Notes: generated by a model not told the origin, from the letters alone. A stretch of 64,000 bases of DNA from CALDSL01 sp039810245 (GCA_039810245.1 JBDHWQ010000003.1:62001-126000), one strand, 5' to 3'. Positions 16,499 through 25,064 are shown, numbered from the stretch's first letter. Program-made: numbers and translations.

Positions 16499-17137
16499 AT
16501 GTCAGATCTCATCACCTTTGTGTTTGGTTTCGCGCTCAACCTTCTGGTAGCGCTGTTGATCGTGCGGGGCATTTACTACCCGTCAACGCGCAACAAATCG
16601 TATGTCTTCACTTTCCTGGCCTTCAACACCATAATTTTCTGCGTGCTGCATTTTATGTCCAGCATCGAGGTCGGTATAGGCGTGGGCTTTGGGCTGTTCG
16701 CCATCTTTTCCATCCTGCGCTACCGCACTGACCCGATCCCGATCCGTGAAATGACCTACCTGTTCCTGATCTCGGCTCTGCCGCTGATGAACGCCGCCAG
16801 CCAGGAAAGCACGCTGTGGCCGCAGCTCATCCTGGCCAATCTGGCCGTGCTGGTGCTGCTGTGGGTGCTGGAAAAGGGCTGGGGCTTTACGTACGAGGCG
16901 TCCAAGCAGATCTTGTACGAGAAAATCGAGCTGCTGCTGCCCGGGCGCCGCGCTGAGCTGCTGGCCGACCTGGAAGCGCGCACCGGGTTGAAGGTCAAGC
17001 GCGTGGTGGTAGGCAAAATGGACTTCCTGCGCGATGTGGCCAACCTGAAGGTGTTTTACGATGATCCCACCCAGGGCGGCTGGCTGCACAACGCCGACCC
17101 GGTGGCCGTGGTGGGGGTTAGAGAGGAAGATGTGTAA
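16499..17137 (+). CDS. DUF4956 domain membrane protein
   Basis: 212 residues starting at the ATG at 16499, two bases after the VTC stop. Four TM segments cover about residues 1-125: FVFGFALNLLVALLIVRGIYY, then FTFLAFNTIIFCVLHFM, then GVGFGLFAIFSILRYRTDPI (the signature of DUF4956), then a 90-125 pair. A soluble C-terminal domain (about 130-212) follows. DUF4956 proteins are regularly encoded next to VTC proteins, which suggests they export, anchor or regulate the VTC product. The frame extends upstream inside the VTC gene but that portion is a shadow. Confidence 0.87.
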   Translation: MSDLITFVFGFALNLLVALLIVRGIYYPSTRNKSYVFTFLAFNTIIFCVLHFMSSIEVGIGVGFGLFAIFSILRYRTDPIPIREMTYLFLISALPLMNAASQESTLWPQLILANLAVLVLLWVLEKGWGFTYEASKQILYEKIELLLPGRRAELLADLEARTGLKVKRVVVGKMDFLRDVANLKVFYDDPTQGGWLHNADPVAVVGVREEDV

Positions 17138-17241
17138 AGACCCCCTTCAATCCCACCATTTTCGTTCTTTGAAAATGGTGGGAAGTTACGATCTTCCACC
17201 CAAATTGCGCTTTTTTCGATTTGGGGGGACAGAGGGGGTCT
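17138..17241. repeat. Palindromic three-way-junction repeat element
   Basis: Outer arms AGACCCCC (17138-17145) and GGGGGTCT (17234-17241) enclose two hairpins: a 13-bp perfect stem at 17151-17183 and a CCCAAAT/ATTTGGG stem at 17199-17225. The second hairpin resembles the one at 36186-36221, and the overall architecture resembles 34416-34506. It fills the gap between the DUF4956 and response-regulator genes. Confidence 0.65.
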
Positions 17242-17286
17242 CCCCCGCGCAGGGTAACCAATCGCACAAGGATATAATGAAGGCAT

Positions 17287-17973
17287 ATGGCGCGCAAAAT
17301 TCTGGTAGTGGATGATACCCGCAACGTGCAGGTGCTGTTGAGCGACTTCCTCAGCGGGCAGGATTTTGAAGTCCTGGAAGCCTATGATGGCCGCGAAGCG
17401 CTGGACGTGGTGCGCGCGCAAGACCCCGACCTGATTTTGCTCGACATCATGATGCCCAATATGGATGGCTACCAATTCATCACCCAACTGCGGAAGACGT
17501 CCGGAATCCCGGTGATTATGATCACCGCCAAACAGCAGGAAGCCGACATCATCCGCGGCTTTGACCTGGGGGCGGACGATTACATTACCAAGCCGTTCCG
17601 GCTGCGCGAGTTGCTGGTGCGCATGCGCGCCGTGCTGCGCCGCGCCGGCGCCCGCGAGGCGGAAAACGCGCCGCTGGTAGTGGGCAACGTATCGCTCGAC
17701 GGCGCGCGCCACGAGGTGCGCAAGTGCGGCGCCCTGGTAGACCTGACGCCGCTGGAGTTCCAGGTGCTGGAAATACTGATGCAGTCGGCCGGTAAGGTGG
17801 TGCGCCGCGCCGACCTGGCCATGCGCCTGATGGAGACCGGCTACAGCGGATCGGAAGCCACGCTCAAAATCCACGTGCGCAACCTGCGCCTCAAGCTGGA
17901 TGATGATCTCAACCAGCCGCGCTATATCGAAACCGTGTTTGGCATTGGCTACCGCTTTCTGGAGTCGGAATGA
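17287..17973 (+). CDS. OmpR/PhoB-type response regulator
   Basis: 228 residues. The receiver domain (1-118) has the acidic pair DD at 9-10, the phospho-acceptor D53 in LLDIMMPNMDG, and the Lys of ITKPF. The winged-helix DNA-binding domain (about 130-228) ends with the usual NLRLKLDDD and ETVFGIGYRF motifs. Its stop overlaps the start of the kinase gene by ATGA, so the two are translationally coupled. AAGG lies upstream of the ATG. Target genes are unknown; the VTC/DUF4956 genes just upstream are candidates. Confidence 0.93.
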   Translation: MARKILVVDDTRNVQVLLSDFLSGQDFEVLEAYDGREALDVVRAQDPDLILLDIMMPNMDGYQFITQLRKTSGIPVIMITAKQQEADIIRGFDLGADDYITKPFRLRELLVRMRAVLRRAGAREAENAPLVVGNVSLDGARHEVRKCGALVDLTPLEFQVLEILMQSAGKVVRRADLAMRLMETGYSGSEATLKIHVRNLRLKLDDDLNQPRYIETVFGIGYRFLESE

Positions 17974-19346
17974 TGCGCTCGCTCAAGACCAGGATGATCC
18001 TCACCTACCTGGCCGTGGCGCTGGTCACCGTGCTGGTGGTTTCGCTGCTCATCCGCTTCACGTCGGGCCAGTCGTTGATGAACCTGGTGGTGGACGAGCA
18101 GACCAGCGCGCTGCAGCAGCGCGCGGTGGAATATTACACCGCTACCGGCAGTTGGGACGGCTTTTTTGCCGCCATGCAGACCGACCGCCTGCCGCCGGAC
18201 GCGCAGCCCGGACCGGAGCGCCCCCCGGATGGGCGCGGCTTTCGCGGGCTGGCCGGCATGGTGGATCTGCAAAACCGCGCCATTGTGCCCACCTTTGGCT
18301 ACGATATCGGCCAGAGCGTGCCGGAGAGCGAAATACGCCAGCGCGAGGCGGTGGTGGTGAATGGCCAGACGGTGGCCTACATCCTGCCGGATACCAAGTT
18401 CCAGTTCCGGCTGAGCGCCGAAGAGCAGGTGTTCCTGCGCCGCACTACGCTGGCCATCTGGCTGGCGGCGCTGGCCGGCGTGCTGGTGGCGCTGCTCACC
18501 GGCTTTTTCTTCGCCGCGCGGCTGCTCCAGCCCATCCGCCTGCTGACCCAGGCCTCAGAGTCGATGGCGCGCGGCGACCTCAACCAGCAGGTGCCGGTCA
18601 CATCGAATGACGAGCTGGGCCGGCTTACGCGCACCTTCAACCAGATGAGCGCCGACCTGGACCGCGCCGACCAGCAGCGCAAGCGCATGACCGCCGACAT
18701 CACCCACGATCTCAGCACGCCGATCCAGATCATTGCGGGCTACATGGAAATGCTGGAAGACAGCGAAGTGACGCTCACCCCGCAGCGCATCGAAATCATC
18801 AAGACCGAGCTGGAGCACCTGCGCCGCCTGGTGGGCGATATGAGCACGCTGACCCAGGTGGAATCCGGCGCGCTGGATTACCAGCCGGAGACTGTGCGGC
18901 CGGCGGCGCTGCTGGAGCGCGTGTTCAACGCCTACCAGCCGATTGCCGCGCGCCAGGGCGTGACGCTGGCGCTGGACACCGCGCGCGACGCGGCGCCGGT
19001 GCGCGTGGACGAAGGCCGCATGGAGCAGGTGCTCAAAAACCTGGTGGAAAACGCGCTGCGCCACACGCCATCGGCTGGAACCGTGCGGCTGGGCGCGGCA
19101 GGTGCCGGGCCGGTGGAAGTGTGGGTGCAGGACAGCGGCGAGGGCATTGATCCCGAAGACCTGCCCTACGTGTTTGACCGCTTTTACCGCGCGGATAAGG
19201 CGCGCAGCGGCAACTCGGGCAAAATGGGCCTAGGTCTGGCGATCTGTAAGGCACTGGTGCAGGCCCAGGGTGGCAGCATTACCGCCGAGTCGGCGGGCAA
19301 AGGCCAGGGTACGCGCGTGGTCATCCGGTTGGACGCGGCCGGCTAA
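17970..19346 (+). CDS. Membrane sensor histidine kinase
   Basis: 458 residues. TM1 (about 10-30), an extracytoplasmic sensor region (about 31-155) rich in Pro and charged residues, TM2 (about 158-180), a HAMP domain (about 180-232), a HisKA domain with the H-box ITHDLSTPIQ (His about 245), and an HATPase_c domain with NALRHTP (N box), DSGEGIDPEDLPYVFDRFYR (G1/F) and GLGLAICKALV (G2). It is the partner of the response regulator that overlaps it by 4 bp. The gene ends convergently with the aldo/keto reductase, the stop codons overlapping. Confidence 0.92.
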   Translation: MMRSLKTRMILTYLAVALVTVLVVSLLIRFTSGQSLMNLVVDEQTSALQQRAVEYYTATGSWDGFFAAMQTDRLPPDAQPGPERPPDGRGFRGLAGMVDLQNRAIVPTFGYDIGQSVPESEIRQREAVVVNGQTVAYILPDTKFQFRLSAEEQVFLRRTTLAIWLAALAGVLVALLTGFFFAARLLQPIRLLTQASESMARGDLNQQVPVTSNDELGRLTRTFNQMSADLDRADQQRKRMTADITHDLSTPIQIIAGYMEMLEDSEVTLTPQRIEIIKTELEHLRRLVGDMSTLTQVESGALDYQPETVRPAALLERVFNAYQPIAARQGVTLALDTARDAAPVRVDEGRMEQVLKNLVENALRHTPSAGTVRLGAAGAGPVEVWVQDSGEGIDPEDLPYVFDRFYRADKARSGNSGKMGLGLAICKALVQAQGGSITAESAGKGQGTRVVIRLDAAG

Positions 19347-20161
19347 CCAATCCGCGCCATCTCTTCTGCCGTCAGCACGATCTCCCCGGCGGCGAGGTTT
19401 TCAGCCTGGTGCTGCGGGTTGGCTGACATGGGGATGGCGATCACGCGCGGTTGGGTGGCCAGCCAGGCCAGCGACGCCTGGGCGCGGGTGATGCCGCGCT
19501 CCTGGGCGATCTCCAGCAGCGCGCGCACCGCACGGTTGTGCTGCAGGTAGCGGTGGTTGAGCGGCGTGTACGCGGTGAGCAGGATGTCGTTCTGCTGGCA
19601 GGTTTCCAGCAGTCCATCCGCCATGCTGCGCCGGTCGGTCACGCTGTACGATACCTGGTCAGTGAGCAGCGGCGTCTCGCTCAGCGCCACAGACTGGCGC
19701 AGCAGTTTCACATCAAAGTTGCTTACCCCCAGGTGGCGCACTTTGCCCTCGCGCACCAGCCGGTTGAGCGCGCGGAAGGCATCCGGCAGGTTCATGCGCG
19801 GCCGCGGCCAGTGGATCAGGTACAGGTCGAGGTACTCCACCCCCAGGCGTCGCAGGCTGCCCTCGCAGGCGCGCAGCACGTCGTCATGGGCCAGGTGCTC
19901 GGGCGACACCTTTGAGGTGAGGAACACCTTCTCCCGGTCGATCCCCGACGCGCGTACAGCCTGCCCCAGCAGCTCTTCGGCGTGGCCGGCGGCGTACGAT
20001 TCGGCTGTGTCGAAGTGGGTATACCCCAGCGCCAGCGCCGATTCGAGGGCGGCCAGGTAGAAATTGTCGCGGGCGGGGTCGGGCGCGCCGTGGCCGCCTA
20101 CCGTCCAGGTGCCAAAGCCAATCTTGGGGATGCTCACCCCATGCACGGTTTCGGTTCGCAT
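19343..20161 (-). CDS. Aldo/keto reductase
   Basis: 272 residues forming a TIM-barrel NAD(P)H oxidoreductase. The catalytic tetrad is visible as D and Y in HFDTAESYAAGH, K in FLTSKVSPEH and H in YLIHWPRP. The NADP-binding end IAIPMSANPQHQAENLAA is present. The substrate is not predictable. A TATCAT box lies six bases before the ATG on the minus strand, so the mRNA may be leaderless. It is divergent from the Crp/Fnr-like gene and overlaps the kinase gene by 4 bp at its 3' end. Confidence 0.9.
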   Translation of the reverse strand: MRTETVHGVSIPKIGFGTWTVGGHGAPDPARDNFYLAALESALALGYTHFDTAESYAAGHAEELLGQAVRASGIDREKVFLTSKVSPEHLAHDDVLRACEGSLRRLGVEYLDLYLIHWPRPRMNLPDAFRALNRLVREGKVRHLGVSNFDVKLLRQSVALSETPLLTDQVSYSVTDRRSMADGLLETCQQNDILLTAYTPLNHRYLQHNRAVRALLEIAQERGITRAQASLAWLATQPRVIAIPMSANPQHQAENLAAGEIVLTAEEMARIG

Positions 20162-20162
20162 G

Positions 20163-20191
20163 CGGTAATGATAGCACGGGTCAGGTATAAT
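20163..20191 (+). promoter_or_regulatory. Possible promoter region, aldo/keto reductase-Crp divergent gap
   Basis: A consensus TATAAT lies at 20186-20191, about 30 bp before the TTG start of the Crp/Fnr-like gene. No good -35 box is seen. On the other strand a TATCAT box lies close to the aldo/keto reductase start. Confidence 0.35.
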
Positions 20192-20220
20192 ACGTTTATC
20201 ACTTCCCGGAGCTTTGCGTT

Positions 20221-20910
20221 TTGAATATCGATACCCTCGTCCAGCAGTTGGGGAGCGTGCCCCACTTTCGCGGCCTGTCGCAGCAGGAGCGCGAGCGGTT
20301 GATCCTTTCCGGCCACATCCGCGCCTGCCGCCCGGATGAGCTGATCCTGCTCGAAGGCGCCAGCGGCGACGGGTTGTGCGTGCTGCTTTCCGGCCGCGTG
20401 CGGCTGACGAAACTGGGCCAGCAGGGTCAGAACGCCATCCTGGCGGTGTTTGACCCGGTGATCATGTTCAATGAGGTCGCCGCGCTGGACGGTGGACCAA
20501 ACGCCGCCTCTGTCGAGGCGGTAGAGCACAGCATCATCTGGCAGTTGAGCGCGCAGCACGTGGAAACGCTGCTGCGCAGCAGCCCCGATCTGAGCATCGC
20601 CTTGCTGCGCGTCCTGGCGGCGCGCAATCGGCGCCTGGTAGCGCATTTTGCCAGCCTGTCATTCTGCACGGTGCAGGCGCGCGCCGCGCGGCTGCTGCTG
20701 GAGCTGAGCGCGCGTGGCGCGCGGCCCATCGACCGCCGCCGCCATCCCAACCACCAGATGGCAGCGCAAATTGCCACCGGGCCTGAGGCGTTCAGCCGCG
20801 CATTGCGCGCGCTGCGCCAGAGCGGCGATATCGCCACCACGCGCACGGCCATCGACGTACTGTGCCCTGACGGCCTGGCCAGGCTCGCCGAGATCACCCC
20901 GTTGGATTAA
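20221..20910 (+). CDS. Crp/Fnr family transcriptional regulator
   Basis: 229 residues from a TTG at 20221, with GGAG upstream. The cyclic-nucleotide-type beta-roll (about 15-130) shows GHIRACRPDELILLEGASGDGL, VLLSGRVRLTK and FNEVAALDGG. A dimerisation helix follows, then a C-terminal HTH (about 165-215) in which the recognition region MAAQIATGPEAFSRALRALR is recognisable but diverges from the usual TRETVSR. No Cys cluster for a 4Fe-4S centre is seen, so it is not a classical FNR; heme or NO sensing (DNR/NNR-like) is possible. The next operon starts 95 bp downstream. Confidence 0.85.
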   Translation: MNIDTLVQQLGSVPHFRGLSQQERERLILSGHIRACRPDELILLEGASGDGLCVLLSGRVRLTKLGQQGQNAILAVFDPVIMFNEVAALDGGPNAASVEAVEHSIIWQLSAQHVETLLRSSPDLSIALLRVLAARNRRLVAHFASLSFCTVQARAARLLLELSARGARPIDRRRHPNHQMAAQIATGPEAFSRALRALRQSGDIATTRTAIDVLCPDGLARLAEITPLD

Positions 20911-20950
20911 CTTCTCCGGTCATAACAAAAGTCAATGCATTCCTGCCGGC

Positions 20951-20970
20951 CTTGTGCTAGATTGAACAAG
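20951..20970 (+). promoter_or_regulatory. Candidate Crp/Fnr-type operator over an extended -10 promoter
   Basis: CTTGT-N10-ACAAG is a 20-bp inverted repeat. Within it TGCTAGATT is an extended -10 element. The site lies 36 bp upstream of the 12-TM protein gene and 40 bp downstream of the Crp/Fnr-like gene. Confidence 0.4.
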
Positions 20971-21005
20971 GACGCTTCCCCTGATTCCACAACCAAGGAG
21001 GTAGG

Positions 21006-22523
21006 ATGCAAGCCATCACCGACCGCTTTCAATTTCTGTTTCGTTCCACCAAAGGGCTGATCCTGACTGCCATCACCGCGATCTCGCTGGCGACGGCGCT
21101 GTTTGGCATGCTCTCCGGGCCGATGGAAGAGTTTGGCATCAAGGCCTGGATAGTGCAGCACATGGGCCTCAGCCTGCTGCCGCAAGAGCGCGAAGGGCGC
21201 ATCATCATCCTGTACCACACCATCGCGATGGCTGTGGTCGCCATCGAGACCTACTGGATCACCGCGCTGGTTCCCATGAAGAAGAGCCAGCAGGCCACGA
21301 TCAACGCTACCATCACCGCCGGCTACCTGACCTCGTTCATTTTCGGGCTGTGGTTCGCCTACTTCGGCCACAACTACGTCTTTCACGGCCTGTTTATCGC
21401 CGGGCAGTCGCTGATCTTCTTCGCCGGGGTCATGCTGGCCGCGGCGTTGTGGCCGTTTGGCCGCGCATACCGCACCAGTGACCCCGACCGGGCGCGCACG
21501 CGCGGCGGAGTCGACCTGGAGCGCGCCGCGTTCTTCCTGATGGCAGTGGCTACGCTGGGCTCGGCACTGTTCGGCGCAGTGGCCGGCTCGATGTTCGGCA
21601 ACGGCTTCCAGAGCTTCCTGGCCGAAGACATCATCCGCGAGCCGCACAAGACGCCGCTGGAGCTGGCCATCATCGGTCACCTGCACATCATGCTCACCCT
21701 CATCGCCGTGGCGCTGACGCTGATCCTCAGCCGCGCGTATAACTTCCGCGGGCGGCTGCACAAGATTGCCATGCCGCTGATGATCGTGGGCACGTTCATA
21801 ATTACCATGGGCGTGTGGGCGGTGGTTCCGTTTGAGGCCATCGCGCACATCATCATCAACGTGGGCTCGTTCCCTGTGCTGATCGCCTCGCTGCTGCTGG
21901 TGTATTTCGGCTGGAAACAGTCTTCTGACCGGCGGCTGGCCGAGCTGAAGATCAAACGCCCCAATGCCTGGCAGCGGCTGAAAGCCATTTTGCACGACCC
22001 GCTGCGCTTTGGCACGCTGTGGCAGATGGTGTACATGAACTTCGTGGTCACCGCGGTGGGCATCTTTATGGCCGTCAAGCTGGATGAAATCATCCGCACC
22101 TGGCCGGCGCGCGAAGAGCGCGTGGCCCTCACCGGCCACTGGCATGTGCTGGCCGGCATCATCGCCACCATCATCCTGCTGCATTATGCCGACGGGACCG
22201 GGCTGAAAGCCCGCGCGCGCCAGGTGTTCGGCTGGGTGGTGATCCTGTTCTCCGACCTGGCCTTTGGCGCGGTGGCGCTGTTTGAGACCAAGCGACTGTT
22301 CGTCGATGAGCTTTCGCAGCAGCCACTGGTGGATATCATCATGCTGCTGGTGGATATCGGGCTGGCGGTGACGCTGCTATTCCTGGGCATCCTGATGGGC
22401 TGGCGGCTGGTGGACCTGTTCCGCGGCCGCGGGCGCTGGAAGCGCGAGCTGCAGGAGGAGACGGAGACCGCCCAACCCACGGCGAGCGCGAAAGCTCGCC
22501 GCAAAGAGGAGGTGCTGCGATGA
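21006..22523 (+). CDS. 12-TM histidine-rich membrane protein, heme-copper-oxidase-like topology
   Basis: 505 residues with AGGAGG ahead of the ATG. Twelve hydrophobic segments can be drawn. Conserved-looking His residues fall inside or at the ends of every fourth helix: H71 in helix 2 (LYHTIAMAVVAIE), H225/H227 in helix 6 (GHLHIML), and H378/H380 in helix 10 (GHWHVLAG), with H281 and H393 also membrane-placed. In heme-copper oxidases and NO reductases the metal ligands lie in helices 2, 6, 7 and 10 of a 12-helix fold, and helix 10 has an H-x-H. The double His of helix 7 (CuB site) is not seen. The linked heme O synthase supports heme binding. This is my inference. The alternative is an unrelated NnrS-like carrier. 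Confidence 0.6.
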   Translation: MQAITDRFQFLFRSTKGLILTAITAISLATALFGMLSGPMEEFGIKAWIVQHMGLSLLPQEREGRIIILYHTIAMAVVAIETYWITALVPMKKSQQATINATITAGYLTSFIFGLWFAYFGHNYVFHGLFIAGQSLIFFAGVMLAAALWPFGRAYRTSDPDRARTRGGVDLERAAFFLMAVATLGSALFGAVAGSMFGNGFQSFLAEDIIREPHKTPLELAIIGHLHIMLTLIAVALTLILSRAYNFRGRLHKIAMPLMIVGTFIITMGVWAVVPFEAIAHIIINVGSFPVLIASLLLVYFGWKQSSDRRLAELKIKRPNAWQRLKAILHDPLRFGTLWQMVYMNFVVTAVGIFMAVKLDEIIRTWPAREERVALTGHWHVLAGIIATIILLHYADGTGLKARARQVFGWVVILFSDLAFGAVALFETKRLFVDELSQQPLVDIIMLLVDIGLAVTLLFLGILMGWRLVDLFRGRGRWKRELQEETETAQPTASAKARRKEEVLR

Positions 22524-23437
22524 CGCGCCGCCTGCTGCTCGTCCTCATCCTGGCCTTCCTGCTGGGTGGATGCGCCGCCCCGGCGCTGCCGGATGCCACG
22601 CAGCCCATCACCACTGGCGTAGACCCCGAGAGCTGGGCCAACATTCCCGCCGGCCCATACCTGTACGGCATTCATGAAGACCCGGTGACACTGGCGTATG
22701 ACTATCAGATCATGGTCACCGACGTGACCAACACGCAGTACGCGCGCTTCCTCAACCAGGCGCTGGCTGCCGGCGATGCCAGCATTCAGGATGGCCAGGT
22801 GGTGGGCTATTACCCCGGTGATGCCTTCTCGGGCAAGAAGCACGAAGAGCGCATCGACGCCGGCAACTGGCCATACTTCCCGCTGGAAGCTGCCGGCAGC
22901 CGGCTGCGCTACGATGGCACGGCCTTTACGCCGCTGGCCGGTTATGAAAACCACCCCGCCACGATGGTGACCTGGTTTGGCGCTCGCGCCTACTGCGCCA
23001 CCCAGGGCGCGCGCCTGCCCAGCGAGCAGGAGTGGGAGAAAGCCGCGCGCGGCTCGGCCGACAACCGCGCCTATCCGTGGGGCAACGCCCTCGATCGCAA
23101 CCGCGCCAACTACTACTCCTCACGCGATATCTTCGAGAAAGTGCTGGGGAAAGGCGGCGACACCACCCCGGTAGGCTTCTACAACGGCCAGACCTATGCG
23201 GGCTACGCCACCCTGGATAACGCCAGCCCCTACGGCGTGTACGACATGGCCGGCAATGTGTGGCAGTGGACCGCCGATATCTACGAGGGCATCCATTACC
23301 GCTACCTGCGCGGCGGCAGTAAGGCCGACTATGGCTACAACCTGCGGGTGTGGACGCGCAACAACGTTCGCCCTGACTATCAAAGCCCCAGTGTCGGCTT
23401 TCGCTGCGTGAAGGGCGGCGAGCAGGCGGCGCAATGA
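22520..23437 (+). CDS. SUMF1/formylglycine-generating-enzyme-family lipoprotein
   Basis: 305 residues; ATGA overlap with the previous gene. A lipobox (LLGGC, about residue 17) anchors it outside the membrane. The SUMF1/FGE-sulfatase fold is clear: IPAGPYLYGIHED, VTNTQYARFLNQ, HPATMVTWFGARAYCATQG, RLPSEQEWEKAARG, AYPWGN, GNVWQWTADIY, YRYLRGGSK, VGFRCV. Only isolated cysteines are present, so oxidase activity as in true FGE is doubtful. In denitrifiers the SUMF1-family protein NirV is encoded with nitrite reductase, a suggestive parallel. Position between the 12-TM protein and heme O synthase suggests it helps the assembly of the membrane protein. Confidence 0.87.
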   Translation: MTRRLLLVLILAFLLGGCAAPALPDATQPITTGVDPESWANIPAGPYLYGIHEDPVTLAYDYQIMVTDVTNTQYARFLNQALAAGDASIQDGQVVGYYPGDAFSGKKHEERIDAGNWPYFPLEAAGSRLRYDGTAFTPLAGYENHPATMVTWFGARAYCATQGARLPSEQEWEKAARGSADNRAYPWGNALDRNRANYYSSRDIFEKVLGKGGDTTPVGFYNGQTYAGYATLDNASPYGVYDMAGNVWQWTADIYEGIHYRYLRGGSKADYGYNLRVWTRNNVRPDYQSPSVGFRCVKGGEQAAQ

Positions 23438-24339
23438 CCACTTCCACCCTTGTGCTGCCCCTGCCACGCCTGCTCGCCCGCCGGGTGGGCGGCCGGTTGG
23501 GGCTGTACTGGCAGCTCATCAAGAGCGTGCAAACCGCTCTGCTGCTGGTGACGGCAGCGGCCGGCTACATCTCCGGCTGCTGTCTGAGCGTCACCGCCGG
23601 CTCGCTATCGGCGCTGCTGGGCAGCCTGTTTTTGGCCGTCAGCGGCTCTACAGTGCTCAATATGGCCTACGACCGCGACATTGACGCGTGCATGCGCCGT
23701 ACCCGCGCCCGCCCGCTGCCCGCGGGGAACGTTTCGGCGCGCGAGGCCTGGGCGTTGGGCGGGCTGCTCACCGCGTTGGGGCTGCTGTGGGCCGCCTGGC
23801 TGGACGCACGCTACGCCGCGGTGGTGCTGGCCGGCGTGTTGCTGGATGTGCTGGTGTACACCGTGCTGCTCAAGCGGCGCACGCCGTACAGCATCCTCAT
23901 CGGCGGGTTGTCGGGCGGCATGCCGGCGCTGGCCGGGCGCGTGCTGGCCACCGGCCAGGTGGACGCGGTGGGGCTGCTTTTGGCGCTGGGCGTGCTCCTG
24001 TGGATCCCCACCCACATTATGACCTTTCACATTCGCTACCAGGCAGACTATGCCCGCGCCGGCGTACCTACCTTCCCGGCAGGTTACGGCGTGCGTGCTA
24101 CGCGCGGGGTGATCGCCTGTTCTACCCTGCTGGCGGTAGTGGCGCTGTTTGGCGTTGCGTGCAGCATCCACCTTTCGCGCGGGCTGCTGGCGTGGATGGC
24201 CGCTTGCGGCGGACTGCTGTGCGCCGCCGCGCTGGCCGGTTTCCTGCGCCCCGGGCCGCGCGCCAATTTTGCGTTGTATAAAGGCGCATCCGTCTATATG
24301 CTGGCGGCGATGCTCCTGTTGATCCTTGGTGGCCTATAA
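23434..24339 (+). CDS. ctaB: Protoheme IX farnesyltransferase (heme O synthase), UbiA family
   Basis: 301 residues, 7-9 TM segments, overlapping the previous gene by ATGA. The first Asp-rich motif NMAYDRDIDACMRRT followed by RARPLPAG is the CtaB-type N-x3-D-x3-D signature. The second region HIRYQADYARAGVPTFP also matches heme O synthases better than other UbiA prenyltransferases. The reaction is farnesylation of heme b to heme O in the inner membrane. Heme O (or A) is used by heme-copper oxidases, so its place in this operon suggests the 12-TM protein carries such a heme. No heme A synthase is in the window. Confidence 0.85.
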   Translation: MTTSTLVLPLPRLLARRVGGRLGLYWQLIKSVQTALLLVTAAAGYISGCCLSVTAGSLSALLGSLFLAVSGSTVLNMAYDRDIDACMRRTRARPLPAGNVSAREAWALGGLLTALGLLWAAWLDARYAAVVLAGVLLDVLVYTVLLKRRTPYSILIGGLSGGMPALAGRVLATGQVDAVGLLLALGVLLWIPTHIMTFHIRYQADYARAGVPTFPAGYGVRATRGVIACSTLLAVVALFGVACSIHLSRGLLAWMAACGGLLCAAALAGFLRPGPRANFALYKGASVYMLAAMLLLILGGL

Positions 24340-24360
24340 CATTCTGTCCTACGGAGAACC

Positions 24361-25047
24361 ATGAACCCCAAACCTTCCCCCTTGTTGCGCATCGTGACCA
24401 TCGTTGTGTTGTCGTTGGCGGCGGCAATGACGCTGCTGGGCGGTATTGGCACTACCTGCGTGGCCTTCAAAGCCGAGAACTTTGGCCCGCGCATGGCGGC
24501 GCTGATTCCGGTCAAACCCATCTTCCAGGTGCTGGTGTTTGTTTCGCTGGCGGCGGGGTTGTTTGGCGTGTACGCCATCGTGCGGCTGGCACGCGGGCGG
24601 CGCGGCTCGTACAACCAGGCGCTGCTTTTCCTGCTGGTTGGGTTGGTGGCGTCCGGCATCCAGTTCTATTACTCGCTCACGCTGCGCGGCAGCACTGCGC
24701 CCAACAACATGCGCCTGTACCTCACCGCCGCGGCGCTGGCCGTGCTGCTGCTGCTGCGCCTTCCGGGCCTCTGGCAGCGTACCGGATTTGAGCGCTCGCA
24801 TGCGGGTGGCGGTCCGACCCCGGCCGGCGGCGCGGCGCTTTTCGTGTGCGGGTTGGTGACCATTACCACTCCGCTGTGGGCAGCGCCCACGCATGTCATC
24901 GGCGGTGAGAACACGGCCAACGTGCTGCTGTGGCCGCTGCTGGGCATGGGCGCCGCGTTGATGCTGCTGGGCGGACTGCGGTTTCTGACACAGGCGCGCC
25001 GTGCGCAAGCCGCCCGGCTGCTGCCCCGCAAAGGTCGCGCCATGTGA
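24361..25047 (+). CDS. Hypothetical polytopic membrane protein
   Basis: 228 residues with GGAG ahead of the ATG. Five to six TM segments are visible (about 8-28, 45-70, 80-100, 118-135, 158-178, 185-208). I recognise no family. It is the last gene of the crp/ctaB-linked operon, 21 bp after ctaB and followed by a strong terminator, so it probably belongs to the same system. A subunit or assembly role is a guess from position only. Confidence 0.65.
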   Translation: MNPKPSPLLRIVTIVVLSLAAAMTLLGGIGTTCVAFKAENFGPRMAALIPVKPIFQVLVFVSLAAGLFGVYAIVRLARGRRGSYNQALLFLLVGLVASGIQFYYSLTLRGSTAPNNMRLYLTAAALAVLLLLRLPGLWQRTGFERSHAGGGPTPAGGAALFVCGLVTITTPLWAAPTHVIGGENTANVLLWPLLGMGAALMLLGGLRFLTQARRAQAARLLPRKGRAM

Positions 25048-25064
25048 CCATTTGGGTTTTCCCA

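Noticed and set aside
20221..20910. Classical oxygen-sensing FNR
   Set aside because: The N-terminal cysteine cluster needed for the 4Fe-4S centre is not present.
20907..22184. 425-codon minus-strand frame opposite the 12-TM protein
   Set aside because: His/Gln/Arg-rich antisense of a hydrophobic protein, with no motif; the plus strand has an AGGAGG site and translational coupling.
22520..23437. True formylglycine-generating enzyme for a sulfatase
   Set aside because: No sulfatase gene is nearby and the paired active-site cysteines are not apparent.
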